A program made the position numbers and the translations under genes. DNA of 64,000 nucleotides from GCA-020345945 sp964596985. Lineage in GTDB: Archaea > Thermoproteota > Bathyarchaeia > RBG-16-48-13 > GCA-020345945. Location of the stretch: the NCBI GenBank assembly GCA_964596985.1, contig CAZQWG010000002.1, positions 186,001-250,000 on the forward strand, in the 5' to 3' direction. Positions 48,239 through 56,981 of this stretch are shown here, one piece after another; the stretch's first letter is position 1, and every line of letters starts with the position of its first letter. The notes under the pieces are model-generated. The model had not been told where the DNA came from. It saw only the letters and a program-made list of their open reading frames with translations, and did not search any database.

Positions 48239-48634
48239 TTTTTCAATAGTTTAGAGTAAAGTTTTACTCTCAATGCTTCCACTCAAGACATACAGCGAAT
48301 CTGCTGAACTAGGGTTTTACATATATTTCTGGAAGATGAGCAGCAAATTTGACAACTGAGGACTTTAATCGACTGGTTAGTCTGTTCAACTCCAATATAC
48401 TTTGATAGTATGAATTACGAATTCTTCGAAGTCAGTCTGTTGAATTCTCTCTCTTGAACTCATAGGTTTTGGTGTAATGAGTGATAATCCTTTGCATCAT
48501 AGGATCACGGCTCGCAATTCGGAGAAATAGAACAGGAAGAACATCATTTCAGAAAAGCGAAATAGGTGGTCTGAAATACTGGACCACCAGCAACGTAAAA
48601 ACAATAGCATGAGATGGCACGATGAAGGCTAAGC
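48239..48634. other. Divergent intergenic region
   Basis: A 396-base region between the acyltransferase pseudogene and the UDP-xylose-synthase-like gene. No gene is credible. It contains the 18-bp inverted repeat at 48253-48270 near the pseudogene start. Confidence 0.45.
48253..48270. promoter_or_regulatory. 18-bp inverted repeat before the acyltransferase remnant
   Basis: AGAGTAAA and TTTACTCT flank a 2-base centre, 15-32 bases ahead of the pseudogene ATG at 48238. This is the place expected for a TATA box or an overlapping operator of a short-leader gene. Role inferred from position only. Confidence 0.3.
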
Positions 48635-49672
48635 ATGGAGTTGTCAACAATAATGACACAAGATTTTTCTGAAGACGTTTTAAAGGTGATCAGAAACCTT
48701 GGTCAATCCGACATCTGCTTTGAAGACAAAAATGTTCTTGTTACAGGTGGCGCAGGATTCCTCGGTTCTTGGACTTGTGAAGTACTTGTCACCCAAGGTG
48801 CAAAGGTAGTTTGCTTGGACAACTTTACAAGTGGACACCTAGACAATTTGACGCACCTGCTTGAGCGAGAGAACTTCAAATTCGTTCGTCACGATATATC
48901 TATACCAATCCAGCTTGAAGAGCGGTTTGATGTGGTCATGCATATGGCAAGCCGCGCATCCCCGCTGGAATTCACCAAGTATCCGATTCAGATTCTCAAA
49001 GCAAACACCCTCGGGGTTTCAGTCGCATTGGGCATAGCAAAGAAAGACAAAGCACTATTCCTTTTTACTTCGACGAGTGAGATATATGGCGATCCCACTA
49101 ATGACCATATACCGACGAGAGAAGACTATAACGGGAATGTGAATCCGATAGGTTTGAGAGGATGCTACGATGAAGCGAAAAGATGTGGAGAAGCCTTTGT
49201 CTTTGCCTACCACCGACAGCACTGTCTCGACACGAGGGTAGTCCGTGTATTCAACACGTACGGTCCAAGACTCAGAGCAGGAGATACGTATGGAAGATCG
49301 GTATCCCGTTTCATGGACCAAGCTATCAAACATGAACCAATCACCGTTTTTGGAGACGGTACCCAAACAAGATCATTTCTCTATGTAGCAGACCAGATCG
49401 AAGGGCTCTTGAAGGCTGCAGGTCTACCCGAGCTGTCTGGTGAAGTTATTAACATTGGAAGTCAAGACGAGATCAGGATAATTGAATTGGCGTATCTGAT
49501 CAAGAGACTCGTTGCCAGTGATTCCCCGATCAAACATTTACCTCTACCTAGTGATGACCCAAAGAGGCGTTGCCCTGATATTACAAAAGCCATTAAATTG
49601 CTTGGCTGGCACCCCCGCACCAGTCTTGAGGTAGGTCTTACGAAGACTATTGAATGGTATCGCCAGATCTAA
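48635..49672 (+). CDS. UDP-glucuronate decarboxylase-like SDR (UDP-xylose synthase)
   Basis: A 345-residue extended SDR. NAD site GGAGFLG 38-44; MASRASPLEF (104-113), TSTSEIYGDP (145-154), GCYDEAKRCGEA (176-187) with catalytic Tyr178 and Lys182, VFNTYGPR, and GDGTQTRSFLYV. ASPLEF and CYDExKR are hallmarks of UDP-xylose synthases, which convert UDP-glucuronate to UDP-xylose. About 30 residues precede the Rossmann fold, a little longer than usual. ATG at 48635. It suggests a pentose in the glycan; a UDP-glucose dehydrogenase is not in this window. Confidence 0.85.
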   Translation: MELSTIMTQDFSEDVLKVIRNLGQSDICFEDKNVLVTGGAGFLGSWTCEVLVTQGAKVVCLDNFTSGHLDNLTHLLERENFKFVRHDISIPIQLEERFDVVMHMASRASPLEFTKYPIQILKANTLGVSVALGIAKKDKALFLFTSTSEIYGDPTNDHIPTREDYNGNVNPIGLRGCYDEAKRCGEAFVFAYHRQHCLDTRVVRVFNTYGPRLRAGDTYGRSVSRFMDQAIKHEPITVFGDGTQTRSFLYVADQIEGLLKAAGLPELSGEVINIGSQDEIRIIELAYLIKRLVASDSPIKHLPLPSDDPKRRCPDITKAIKLLGWHPRTSLEVGLTKTIEWYRQI

Positions 49673-49693
49673 GGCTACATCTATAGTCTGCTG

Positions 49694-50710
49694 CTATTCC
49701 TCTAAAGAGGAAATGCCCAGATAGCCATAGAGGAATCCTGTTGAGAAAGCTATCTTTCCTAGCATATCGATTGAAGGGAATAGAATTGCCCCTGCTGTGT
49801 CCTCTGTGACTTTTCTTGACCTGGAGTAGAAAAGAATCGTTTTGAAGAATAGATACAAGAGGACTGAAGTTAGTAACAGGATCAGGCCGGTCCTGAAGAG
49901 GAAAAGCGAGATTACGAATAGAAGAACGAAGCTGTTGAAAAGGATTAATGTCTTCCACCTCATTTTCACATGAGGATTACTGATCTCCCCACCATACTTC
50001 TTCAGGAAAATGTAAGATCCGACCCCCCAGCGGAATTGTTGTCTCATCAGAGTGATGAGTGAGGTTGGTTCATGATGATGCCATGTGGTCTCAGGCACGA
50101 ACTCTATCTTCCATCCTCGGCGGATCAGAGATATCCCTAAGGCTACATCGTCTGCTATGGTTAGATCCTCATCGAATCCTCCTACATCATCTAGCGCCTT
50201 TTTCCTGAACACCCATGCGGTCGACTGGATATATCTAGAGCTGTCGACTAGTTTCCATCTGACATCGCGGTATGCGGATATTGCCCTTGAGACAATGCTG
50301 TCAGAGGCTACTGCAAGCTGTCTTGCTATTACTCCTCCCACTTCTCGTGAAGAGAAATGGCTGATACATGCCTCCAGATAGTTCGGTTTGTAGATCGCAT
50401 CCCCCTCAACTACAGCAACGAACTTCGTCTTAACGAGATGTAAAAGTCTGTTCAGGGTTTTCGGTCTACCCTTGTGTTTGAACTCGAAAAGTTTCACGGG
50501 ATACTTTGATACGATTTCCTTGGTATCGTCTGTGGAGCCATCATTGCCAACCCAGATCTCCATATTCGCATAGGTCTGTTCTTGGAGTGAATTGAGACAT
50601 TCTTCAACTGTTCGTTCTTGGTTGTACACGGGAAGAATTACTGTGACGCCTCGTCTGATACCCTTAGCCATATCCTGTTTTACCCATCCCGTAAAACGGG
50701 ATTCTTCCAT
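49694..50710 (-). CDS. GT2 glycosyltransferase with QxxRW motif, processive type
   Basis: A 338-residue GT2 enzyme. Seen: VILPVYNQERTVEECL (24-39), GNDGSTDDT (55-63), EGD 102-104, GGFDEDLTIADDVALG (177-192), and QQFRW 224-228. C-terminal hydrophobic segments near 246-265 and 267-283, with a further one near 320. D, EDD-type and QxxRW motifs together are shared by chitin, hyaluronan and cellulose synthase-like enzymes, which extend a polymer at the membrane. An internal ATG at codon 14 is an alternative start. It converges with the SDR gene at 48635. Confidence 0.9.
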   Translation of the reverse strand: MEESRFTGWVKQDMAKGIRRGVTVILPVYNQERTVEECLNSLQEQTYANMEIWVGNDGSTDDTKEIVSKYPVKLFEFKHKGRPKTLNRLLHLVKTKFVAVVEGDAIYKPNYLEACISHFSSREVGGVIARQLAVASDSIVSRAISAYRDVRWKLVDSSRYIQSTAWVFRKKALDDVGGFDEDLTIADDVALGISLIRRGWKIEFVPETTWHHHEPTSLITLMRQQFRWGVGSYIFLKKYGGEISNPHVKMRWKTLILFNSFVLLFVISLFLFRTGLILLLTSVLLYLFFKTILFYSRSRKVTEDTAGAILFPSIDMLGKIAFSTGFLYGYLGISSLEE

Positions 50711-50840
50711 GTTTTCATAATTAACTAATACGCTTGACTGACTTTATGTTTCCTGTTCGTGAAGGATGGCTTTATCTCCCAAAGTGCTTAATTGCAAACG
50801 AATGATATGTGTGCGTATTTGTTCTCGGAGGATTCGAAGA

Positions 50841-51818
50841 ATGATCTTGGTTACAGGTGGATTAGGTTTCATTGGGTCCCATATTGTACGAGCTTTGATG
50901 GATCAGAAGAAAGAGGTCCTTATCTTAGACCATCTCTCTAGGGATGAACTCCTTGTAGCAAAGAAGCTGAGGTTTCCTAATTATGACGAGCTGAACCTTG
51001 TCAACAAAGACCTACGCAACTTTGGACAGGTGAGATCTGTAATAAGTGATTACGATGTGGACAAAGTCATCCATGTAGCCGCGATGTCCTTCATCCCGGA
51101 TACTATGAAGAATCCCTACCAGACCTTCCAAGTTAACTTCGAGGGAACATTGAACATCTTAGAGTCAGCCAGAGATAGTGGAAAAATCGACCAATTAATC
51201 CATGTCTCAACCTCCAGCGTATATGGTGAAATCCAATATGTCCCAGTTGACGAAGAGCATCCTTTGAACCCGAAAGGGATCTACGGTGGAAGCAAGCTTG
51301 CTGCAGAGAACGCTGTGCTGGCCTATGCCCGAAGCTACGGTCTGAAGACCACAATAATTAGACCGACCAACGTCTACGGCCCAGGGGACTTATACGACCG
51401 TGTTATCAAGATCTTTATCGAGAATGCCCTCTTAGGTAAACCTTTGAGTCTGCAAGGAGGGGGATTACAGAGCAGGGACTTCACCTATGTCAAGGATACT
51501 GCCAGCGGAGTCATGAGAGCCATCGACAATAGCCTCGCTGTCGGCGAAGTCTTCAATATCTCATACGGTGAAGACCATTCGATCCGAGAGGTTGCCGATA
51601 TTATCAGCGAATTCGTCCCTGGAACATCGGTAGAAGTGACTCCTGGAAGAAAGATTGATGTTCAGAAACGGCGCCTCGACAACAGAAAGGCGCGGAGGAT
51701 CTTAGACTATAACCCTATGTACGATCTCAGGTTAGGCATCAAAGAATATATTAAATGGACTTCGGAGACGTACCTTCCATTCAAGAGATTGGAGGTCAAG
51801 AATATTCCAGCCCTCTAG
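50841..51818 (+). CDS. Extended SDR NDP-sugar epimerase/dehydratase
   Basis: A 325-residue enzyme. NAD site GGLGFIG (6-12), HVAAMSFIP, STSSVYGE (123-130), YGGSK with Tyr148 and Lys152, RPTNVYGPGD and SRDFTYVKD. It resembles UDP-glucose 4-epimerases rather than 4,6-dehydratases, as the TDE triad is absent. ATG at 50841 is chosen because GGAGG lies at 50827-50831 with a 9-base spacer and the family fold begins there; an in-frame ATG at 50766 would add 25 atypical residues. The DegT gene follows after 17 bases, so both probably act on one sugar. Confidence 0.9.
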   Translation: MILVTGGLGFIGSHIVRALMDQKKEVLILDHLSRDELLVAKKLRFPNYDELNLVNKDLRNFGQVRSVISDYDVDKVIHVAAMSFIPDTMKNPYQTFQVNFEGTLNILESARDSGKIDQLIHVSTSSVYGEIQYVPVDEEHPLNPKGIYGGSKLAAENAVLAYARSYGLKTTIIRPTNVYGPGDLYDRVIKIFIENALLGKPLSLQGGGLQSRDFTYVKDTASGVMRAIDNSLAVGEVFNISYGEDHSIREVADIISEFVPGTSVEVTPGRKIDVQKRRLDNRKARRILDYNPMYDLRLGIKEYIKWTSETYLPFKRLEVKNIPAL

Positions 51819-51835
51819 TTCTCTGATCTGGCAGG

Positions 51836-52987
51836 ATGGATACCATGGTAACCAAGATACCTTTGGGGAAACCGTCTATCGATTCCGAGGAGATACGTGC
51901 AGTAGAGAAAGTTCTGAGAAGCGGCTGGCTTGCGGAAGGCCCTAACGTCAAAGAATTTGAAAAGAGGACGGCTGAGTATATTGGCACTAAGTATGCTGTC
52001 GCACTTAACTCCTGCACCTCTGCACTTCACCTGTCCCTAGCAGCCGTCGGGATAGGTTCCGGGGACGAAGTCATAGTCCCATCATTTACTTTCCCTGCTA
52101 CTGCCAACGCCGTGATCTGTCAAGGCGGCAAGCCGGTATTCGCTGATGTAGACGAGGTCTACCATAACATAGATCCCCAGAAGGTCGAGGAGAAGGTCAC
52201 CAAGAAGACGAAAGCGATAATACCCGTGCATTATGCGGGGCATCCAGCTGATATGGGCCCTATCCTAGAGATTGCTGAAGATCATGGGCTTGTGATTATT
52301 GAGGATGCCGCTGAGGCTCTGGGAGCTGAGTATAAAAGCAGGAAAGTCGGTTCTATGGGGATTGGTTGCTTCTCTTTCTATCCCACGAAGAACATTACCA
52401 CAGGTGAAGGGGGAATGATCACCACAGATGACGAGAACATCGAAGGGATCGTAAGGATGATGCGTGGACACGGGGTGTTCAAGGGAACATGGTCCAGAGA
52501 GAAAGAGAAGAAGCCATGGGAGAGAATCCAAATAGAACTAGGATACAACTTCAGGATGACTGATATCCAAGGGGCTTTGGGGCTCATCCAACTCGGCAAA
52601 CTCGAGAGGATGAACGAGAAGCGGATATCTCATGCAAGCTATCTCAATAAGCGAATTGAAGAGATCGATGGGATAAAACCGCCATCTCTCATGAAGGGAT
52701 GCAAACATGTATACCAGATGTATACGCCAACCACGAGGGATGAAGCAACCAGAAACAGAATTGTCGAGTCTCTTAGAGAGAAAGATATAGGTGCATCGGT
52801 ACATTTCGCTCCACCGACTCACCTCATGCCCTACTATGTTGAGAAATACGGATACAAAGAAGGTATTTTGCCTGTTACTGAAAAGACCTCAAAAACTATC
52901 TTCACGCTTCCGATGTTTCCAGACTTGGTGAATGAAGAGTTAGAGTCAATGGTAAACGAATTGAAGAACATAGTAACACTACTCTAA
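51836..52987 (+). CDS. DegT/DnrJ/EryC1 PLP-dependent sugar aminotransferase
   Basis: A 383-residue aminotransferase with SGWLAEGP (29-36), NSCTSALHLSL (58-68), PSFTFPATANA, IIEDAAEALGA with Asp157, and SFYPTKNITTGEGGM with Schiff-base Lys185. Second gene of an operon with the SDR at 50841 (17-base spacing), pointing to synthesis of an amino sugar. ATG at 51836; a second ATG three codons later is possible. Distinct from the other DegT protein at 14068. Confidence 0.9.
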   Translation: MDTMVTKIPLGKPSIDSEEIRAVEKVLRSGWLAEGPNVKEFEKRTAEYIGTKYAVALNSCTSALHLSLAAVGIGSGDEVIVPSFTFPATANAVICQGGKPVFADVDEVYHNIDPQKVEEKVTKKTKAIIPVHYAGHPADMGPILEIAEDHGLVIIEDAAEALGAEYKSRKVGSMGIGCFSFYPTKNITTGEGGMITTDDENIEGIVRMMRGHGVFKGTWSREKEKKPWERIQIELGYNFRMTDIQGALGLIQLGKLERMNEKRISHASYLNKRIEEIDGIKPPSLMKGCKHVYQMYTPTTRDEATRNRIVESLREKDIGASVHFAPPTHLMPYYVEKYGYKEGILPVTEKTSKTIFTLPMFPDLVNEELESMVNELKNIVTLL

Positions 52988-53115
52988 TGCGTAAGGGGTA
53001 GATTTGGCAGGTCGACACAGTAAGCACAGTAAGACATCTTTTTGCCTGAATCGAGTCTGTGAGTTTGTCGAGTTACCGCTTTAGGTTTATTGTCTTGATT
53101 CTACGCCTCAGTTCC

Positions 53116-54657
53116 TTATGTGAGGATTAGTCTGAGGTTAGTATAGTGAATGAATCTATAAAGAAACTCGTTGGGAACATTATTCATTCCGCGATCTAGT
53201 AGGAAGCGGATGTAATGACTGTAGATGGATTGATGAGGCTGATATCGCATTCCGAGTAGATGTTGGAATAGAAGTAGAGTGGCAATGCTGGCGAGTGGTA
53301 GCGCTATTACCCAAAGCCTCCAGTCACCACGAAAGCGATGGAATGTAGCGGCTAGTGCTAGGGTTAAGGGAGGGACAACGACTACCAAACAACGGGTATT
53401 ATACGAGACCGTGCCGATATAATTTACTGAGCCATAGAAGAGGGGTATGAGTGTGAACATAGATGCTGTTATTGCACATAGTTCTCTGTCTTTTTTCCAG
53501 ATCAAGAAGAAGCCTGGTATGGCGAGAAGATAAACTGGATTGAACGCAAAGAAACCGAGTTTATCTGGGTCGAAGAGAAGATTGGGTAGGCAATAGAGAG
53601 GTTTCCAGTGGGTCCTGATAGCACCGCCATACCCTCCTAGATTTGACAATGTTCCGTACTGTAGTAGGGCGTAGATGGGTGCGGTGATAGCAAGGAGAAT
53701 GAAGGATGCTATGAAGGTTATCAATCTTACTGACGTAACCCGTCCTTCTCTGTAGGAGTAGATGTACCAAGTGAGAAATATTGGGAAGAATACGGCGTCG
53801 ATGTACTTGACTGTAACTCCTGCTCCTAAACAGAGCCCAAGGAGCATATCGTAGAGGACGCGATTTGCGTTTCGATTCTCGAACCATATCGCTATAGCGG
53901 TCATTGCGACGAAAGCTTCCAAGGCGTGTTCAGGGTGATACATAGCGTTGGTATAGAACCCTAAGGGTGAAGCGAAAAAGGCTATAAGCGTAGTATAGAA
54001 CGCGGTTTCCTTTGAGTAAAGTTGTGAGATCAATCTGTACATCAGGATCAAGGTGATTAGTGAATAGGTGATTATGCCGACAGCAAACATGAAGCTGTGA
54101 ATGAAAATATCTCCTTGAAGGAGGAGAAACTCCGAATCACGGTAGTGAAAGAAGTCGTCGAAGAGGAATGAAAACAAATAAAATGGAAGCGTGAGCATGG
54201 CTGTGCCGTGTTGATATCGAGTAACGTACTTGCCCGTTGATTCGGCATATTCTAGAACAGGAGAATACTTCCCGAAAAACTGGTTTCCTAGGTCAAGATC
54301 GCCGTCTTCAACAATCGAACGTAGTACGAGATATTGGTCAAGACCTGCTCCCCCTACGGTTGCACAGCCAAAAATACCCCAGTATATTATGAAGATTGAA
54401 ATAAGTAAGAGCAGCCTCTTATCTCTGTTCAAGATTGGCAATGATATCCTTCGATTCGATTTCAATAGGATCACATAACTGCCCAAATGTTCCTTCCACT
54501 GTCCCATATTACGGGGAATAAGCCTTTTGGAATTCCTATTTGATTCGATGAATGTAAACGGATAGTTGGGCTCTTGGTTTCTAGTAGAATTGGTGTTTGT
54601 ATTCCTGTTTTTCCCTTGATAAACTAGGTTATCGCTGTATTTGATCTGATTTTTCAT
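53116..54657 (-). CDS. GT-C-like membrane glycosyltransferase with Asn-rich N-terminal extension
   Basis: A 513-residue protein. The first 80 residues are hydrophilic and rich in Asn, Arg and Ser, which is unusual for this fold; the first helix is near 82-97 and GAGLDQYLVLRS with Asp107 follows in the GT-C acidic-loop position. About ten more hydrophobic segments and NVPNEFLYRF near the end. An internal ATG (codon 51) would drop most of the extension. Probably uses a polyprenyl-phosphate sugar; family assignment moderate. Confidence 0.65.
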   Translation of the reverse strand: MKNQIKYSDNLVYQGKNRNTNTNSTRNQEPNYPFTFIESNRNSKRLIPRNMGQWKEHLGSYVILLKSNRRISLPILNRDKRLLLLISIFIIYWGIFGCATVGGAGLDQYLVLRSIVEDGDLDLGNQFFGKYSPVLEYAESTGKYVTRYQHGTAMLTLPFYLFSFLFDDFFHYRDSEFLLLQGDIFIHSFMFAVGIITYSLITLILMYRLISQLYSKETAFYTTLIAFFASPLGFYTNAMYHPEHALEAFVAMTAIAIWFENRNANRVLYDMLLGLCLGAGVTVKYIDAVFFPIFLTWYIYSYREGRVTSVRLITFIASFILLAITAPIYALLQYGTLSNLGGYGGAIRTHWKPLYCLPNLLFDPDKLGFFAFNPVYLLAIPGFFLIWKKDRELCAITASMFTLIPLFYGSVNYIGTVSYNTRCLVVVVPPLTLALAATFHRFRGDWRLWVIALPLASIATLLLFQHLLGMRYQPHQSIYSHYIRFLLDRGMNNVPNEFLYRFIHYTNLRLILT

Positions 54658-54770
54658 GGTTGTGCTTCATTCTATTCGGGGTGTCGATTAGTTTCCCGAT
54701 GGATAAGTGAGGGTGTTCCTGTCTATTACTAATGAAATGAATGTTTGAATTGCTGTTCTCTGTTTAATTG

Positions 54771-55460
54771 CTAGTGGTGTATGCGTTCTTGGACCAATAT
54801 CTTGAGTATTTTAATTGTCGTCCTTAGGGGATTCAGTTTCGATTTCCCATACATCCTTTTCTGCTCGACTATTGGAATGGCCCCGATCTTGAATCCTTTC
54901 TTCTTTGCTTTGGTCACGATTTCTGCATCGAATTCCTGATGCTGAGAGGTGATGTTTATTGACTTGAAGAGATGTCTCTTGAAAGCCTTGTATCCCATGA
55001 GAACGTCGTTGATCGGGATGTTGTGAATGAGTTTGCAGAGTATGTTTATAGTCCGATTGCCTATCAAAGTGAAGAATGTATCATCGTAACTATGACCTCC
55101 GTCTAGGTATCTTGAACCGACCACTAGGTCATAGCCACTCTCTATCTTCTGCAGGAATCTTGCAATATCCCTCGGATCATGGGAGCCGTCCGCGTCAAGT
55201 ATTATGATTGTTCCCCCGGTGGTTTCCTCGATCCCTTGTTTGATTGCATTTGCGAGTCCCTTCTTGTCCTGAAGAACAACCTGATAACCTCTCTCAAGTG
55301 CTATTCTTACAGTCCCGTCCGAGGAACCCCCGTCCACTACGAGGATTTCATCGACAAGGTCTTTCGGTATCCCGTTCAAGACATCCAATATTGTACCGGC
55401 TTCATTCAACGTTGGCACTATGACCGCGACGTTCTCTCGCGTTGGTTCATACGTTGGCAT
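54771..55460 (-). CDS. GT2 dolichol-phosphate sugar synthase-like
   Basis: A 229-residue enzyme: VAVIVPTLNEAGTI (11-24), VVDGGSSDGT (41-50), metal-binding DAD 89-91 followed by GSHDP, VVGSRYLDGG, DVLMGYKAF, and RMYGKSKLNPL near the C-terminus. ATG at 55460 is chosen because AAGGAG lies 8 bases upstream (55469-55474); the ATG at 55496 is in the same frame but has no ribosome site. Cytoplasmic, loading dolichol phosphate. Upstream of the GT-C gene at 53116 on the same strand, which it may supply. Confidence 0.9.
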   Translation of the reverse strand: MPTYEPTRENVAVIVPTLNEAGTILDVLNGIPKDLVDEILVVDGGSSDGTVRIALERGYQVVLQDKKGLANAIKQGIEETTGGTIIILDADGSHDPRDIARFLQKIESGYDLVVGSRYLDGGHSYDDTFFTLIGNRTINILCKLIHNIPINDVLMGYKAFKRHLFKSINITSQHQEFDAEIVTKAKKKGFKIGAIPIVEQKRMYGKSKLNPLRTTIKILKILVQERIHH

Positions 55461-55699
55461 TGTATATTCTCCTTGGCGGGGCAGAGGAGTTGCCATATGT
55501 TCGTAGTTGGTCGTAGAAAACCTTTCGTAGGTTTCGACGCTTGCAGAGTTTCTGATGAAAATTCATATCGACCTTAATCTTCGTGCTATTCGAGAGGATA
55601 GATAACGAAAATAAATCTTTGATTTCTTGGGGAACAATCGGCTTTTATTGATGGGACAGATCTCATTCAAGAAAGAACTGAAGGAAGCGCGTCTCATTC

Positions 55700-56314
55700 T
55701 TGCAAATCAGGTCTGCTAGGGCGACTGATCTTGACAGGATAGTCTCTCTCCACTCAAGGTATCTGCCAGGATTCTTTGAATCGATGGGAAAGGGATTCCT
55801 GATCGATCTCTATTCATGTATTCTAAGGCTGGAACCCGGTGGATTCTTTGTAGCCGTGTGCCAAGAGAGGTTAGTCGGCTTCGCTGTGGTGACTTCTAAT
55901 AACGGCAGGTTCTCGAAGAATCTTCTAGTGATGATGCTACCCCGCTTCATTTTCGGGGTGTTGGCTGGAACTTACGAATCTTCTGATGGTTTCTTCCTGA
56001 CTTGTAGGAAGACTCTTCAAACAATGCAATTAACTCTCCGAAGATCTAGGAAGACTCTGCCGGATGATACGGCGGTGCTCTGGGAGATAGTTGTTCATCC
56101 TGAATATAGACGAAGAAGGATTGGCTCAAGACTACTGAATCGTGTTGAATTCTATTTGGATGCAAAAAAGAAGGATGTATTCTTTGTACCTGTGTATGAA
56201 GGGAACGAGGATGCGATAGGATTCTACTCTTCTGTCGGGTTCAGAAGGATTTCGGTTTCAGAAGGGGCCTTGGGAAGAGTGCAATTTATGAAGAAAGAGA
56301 TACGGATTCGTTGA
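55700..56314 (+). CDS. GNAT-family N-acetyltransferase
   Basis: A 204-residue protein with acetyl-CoA loop YRRRRIGSRLLNRV (136-149) after WEIVVHPE, and FYSSVGFRRI near the C-terminus. The N-terminal half has a longer insertion (RFIFGVLAG...RRSRKTL) than RimI-type enzymes. TTG start. Single gene between two minus-strand groups. It may acetylate an amino sugar. Confidence 0.8.
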   Translation: MQIRSARATDLDRIVSLHSRYLPGFFESMGKGFLIDLYSCILRLEPGGFFVAVCQERLVGFAVVTSNNGRFSKNLLVMMLPRFIFGVLAGTYESSDGFFLTCRKTLQTMQLTLRRSRKTLPDDTAVLWEIVVHPEYRRRRIGSRLLNRVEFYLDAKKKDVFFVPVYEGNEDAIGFYSSVGFRRISVSEGALGRVQFMKKEIRIR

Positions 56315-56324
56315 TAGTTAGCCC

Positions 56325-56933
56325 TTACCATTGTTTCTGGGCAGCAATTATACGTATCAGACCAAAGCACTTACTTGCAGTGCTGCAATGAAACCCCCTT
56401 TCCTCCAATAATTCAGTTACTGCTCGGAGGCGTATCCACTTGTGGGGACCCTCCGGTAGCTTCAGTTGGAATATCTCAAGTAGTTCCAAAAGTGGCCAGA
56501 AGAAGAAGTTGGCGGTTGTCATCACCGCTATCCCCCCGATTTCTGTGATCCGCTTCAACTCGTTGATGAGCTGTTCGGTGTCATCAACATGTTCTAAGAC
56601 GTCGATGCACACTACTGCAGGGAACCGGAGTTCCCTGAAAGGTAAATGCTTGATGTCTGCGACTATATAGTCATGGTTTGCTCTCTTGTCGTGGGCAAAT
56701 CCAATCAATTTGGCTGAGAGATCCACGCCTACTCCTCGTGGAAAAAGATCTCTCAGCAGTTTCCCTGATCCGCAGCCTAGGTCTAAGACGTAGCATTCTG
56801 AGGGTATGAATTCCCGGATTATTTCTTCTATCGTTGAGTAATAGCTCGATTCTTTCCGTTCGTCATACTCAAAGGCGATCTCGTCATAGTGTTCCCGAAT
56901 CTTTCTATCCCACGAAATGGCAAATTCCCTCAT
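56325..56933 (-). CDS. Class I SAM-dependent methyltransferase
   Basis: A 202-residue enzyme: HYDEIAFEYDER (15-26), motif I DLGCGSG at 51-57, GVDLS, DVLEHVDDTEQL in the post-motif region, and a C-terminal helix pair. ATG at 56933. Ten bases separate its stop from that of the convergent GNAT gene. It lies downstream of the third radical SAM gene on the same strand. Confidence 0.85.
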   Translation of the reverse strand: MREFAISWDRKIREHYDEIAFEYDERKESSYYSTIEEIIREFIPSECYVLDLGCGSGKLLRDLFPRGVGVDLSAKLIGFAHDKRANHDYIVADIKHLPFRELRFPAVVCIDVLEHVDDTEQLINELKRITEIGGIAVMTTANFFFWPLLELLEIFQLKLPEGPHKWIRLRAVTELLEERGFHCSTASKCFGLIRIIAAQKQW

Positions 56934-56981
56934 CTACTGTTGGCGTAAAACTAGAATAACTTGTTCTTCATTCAGAGGATT

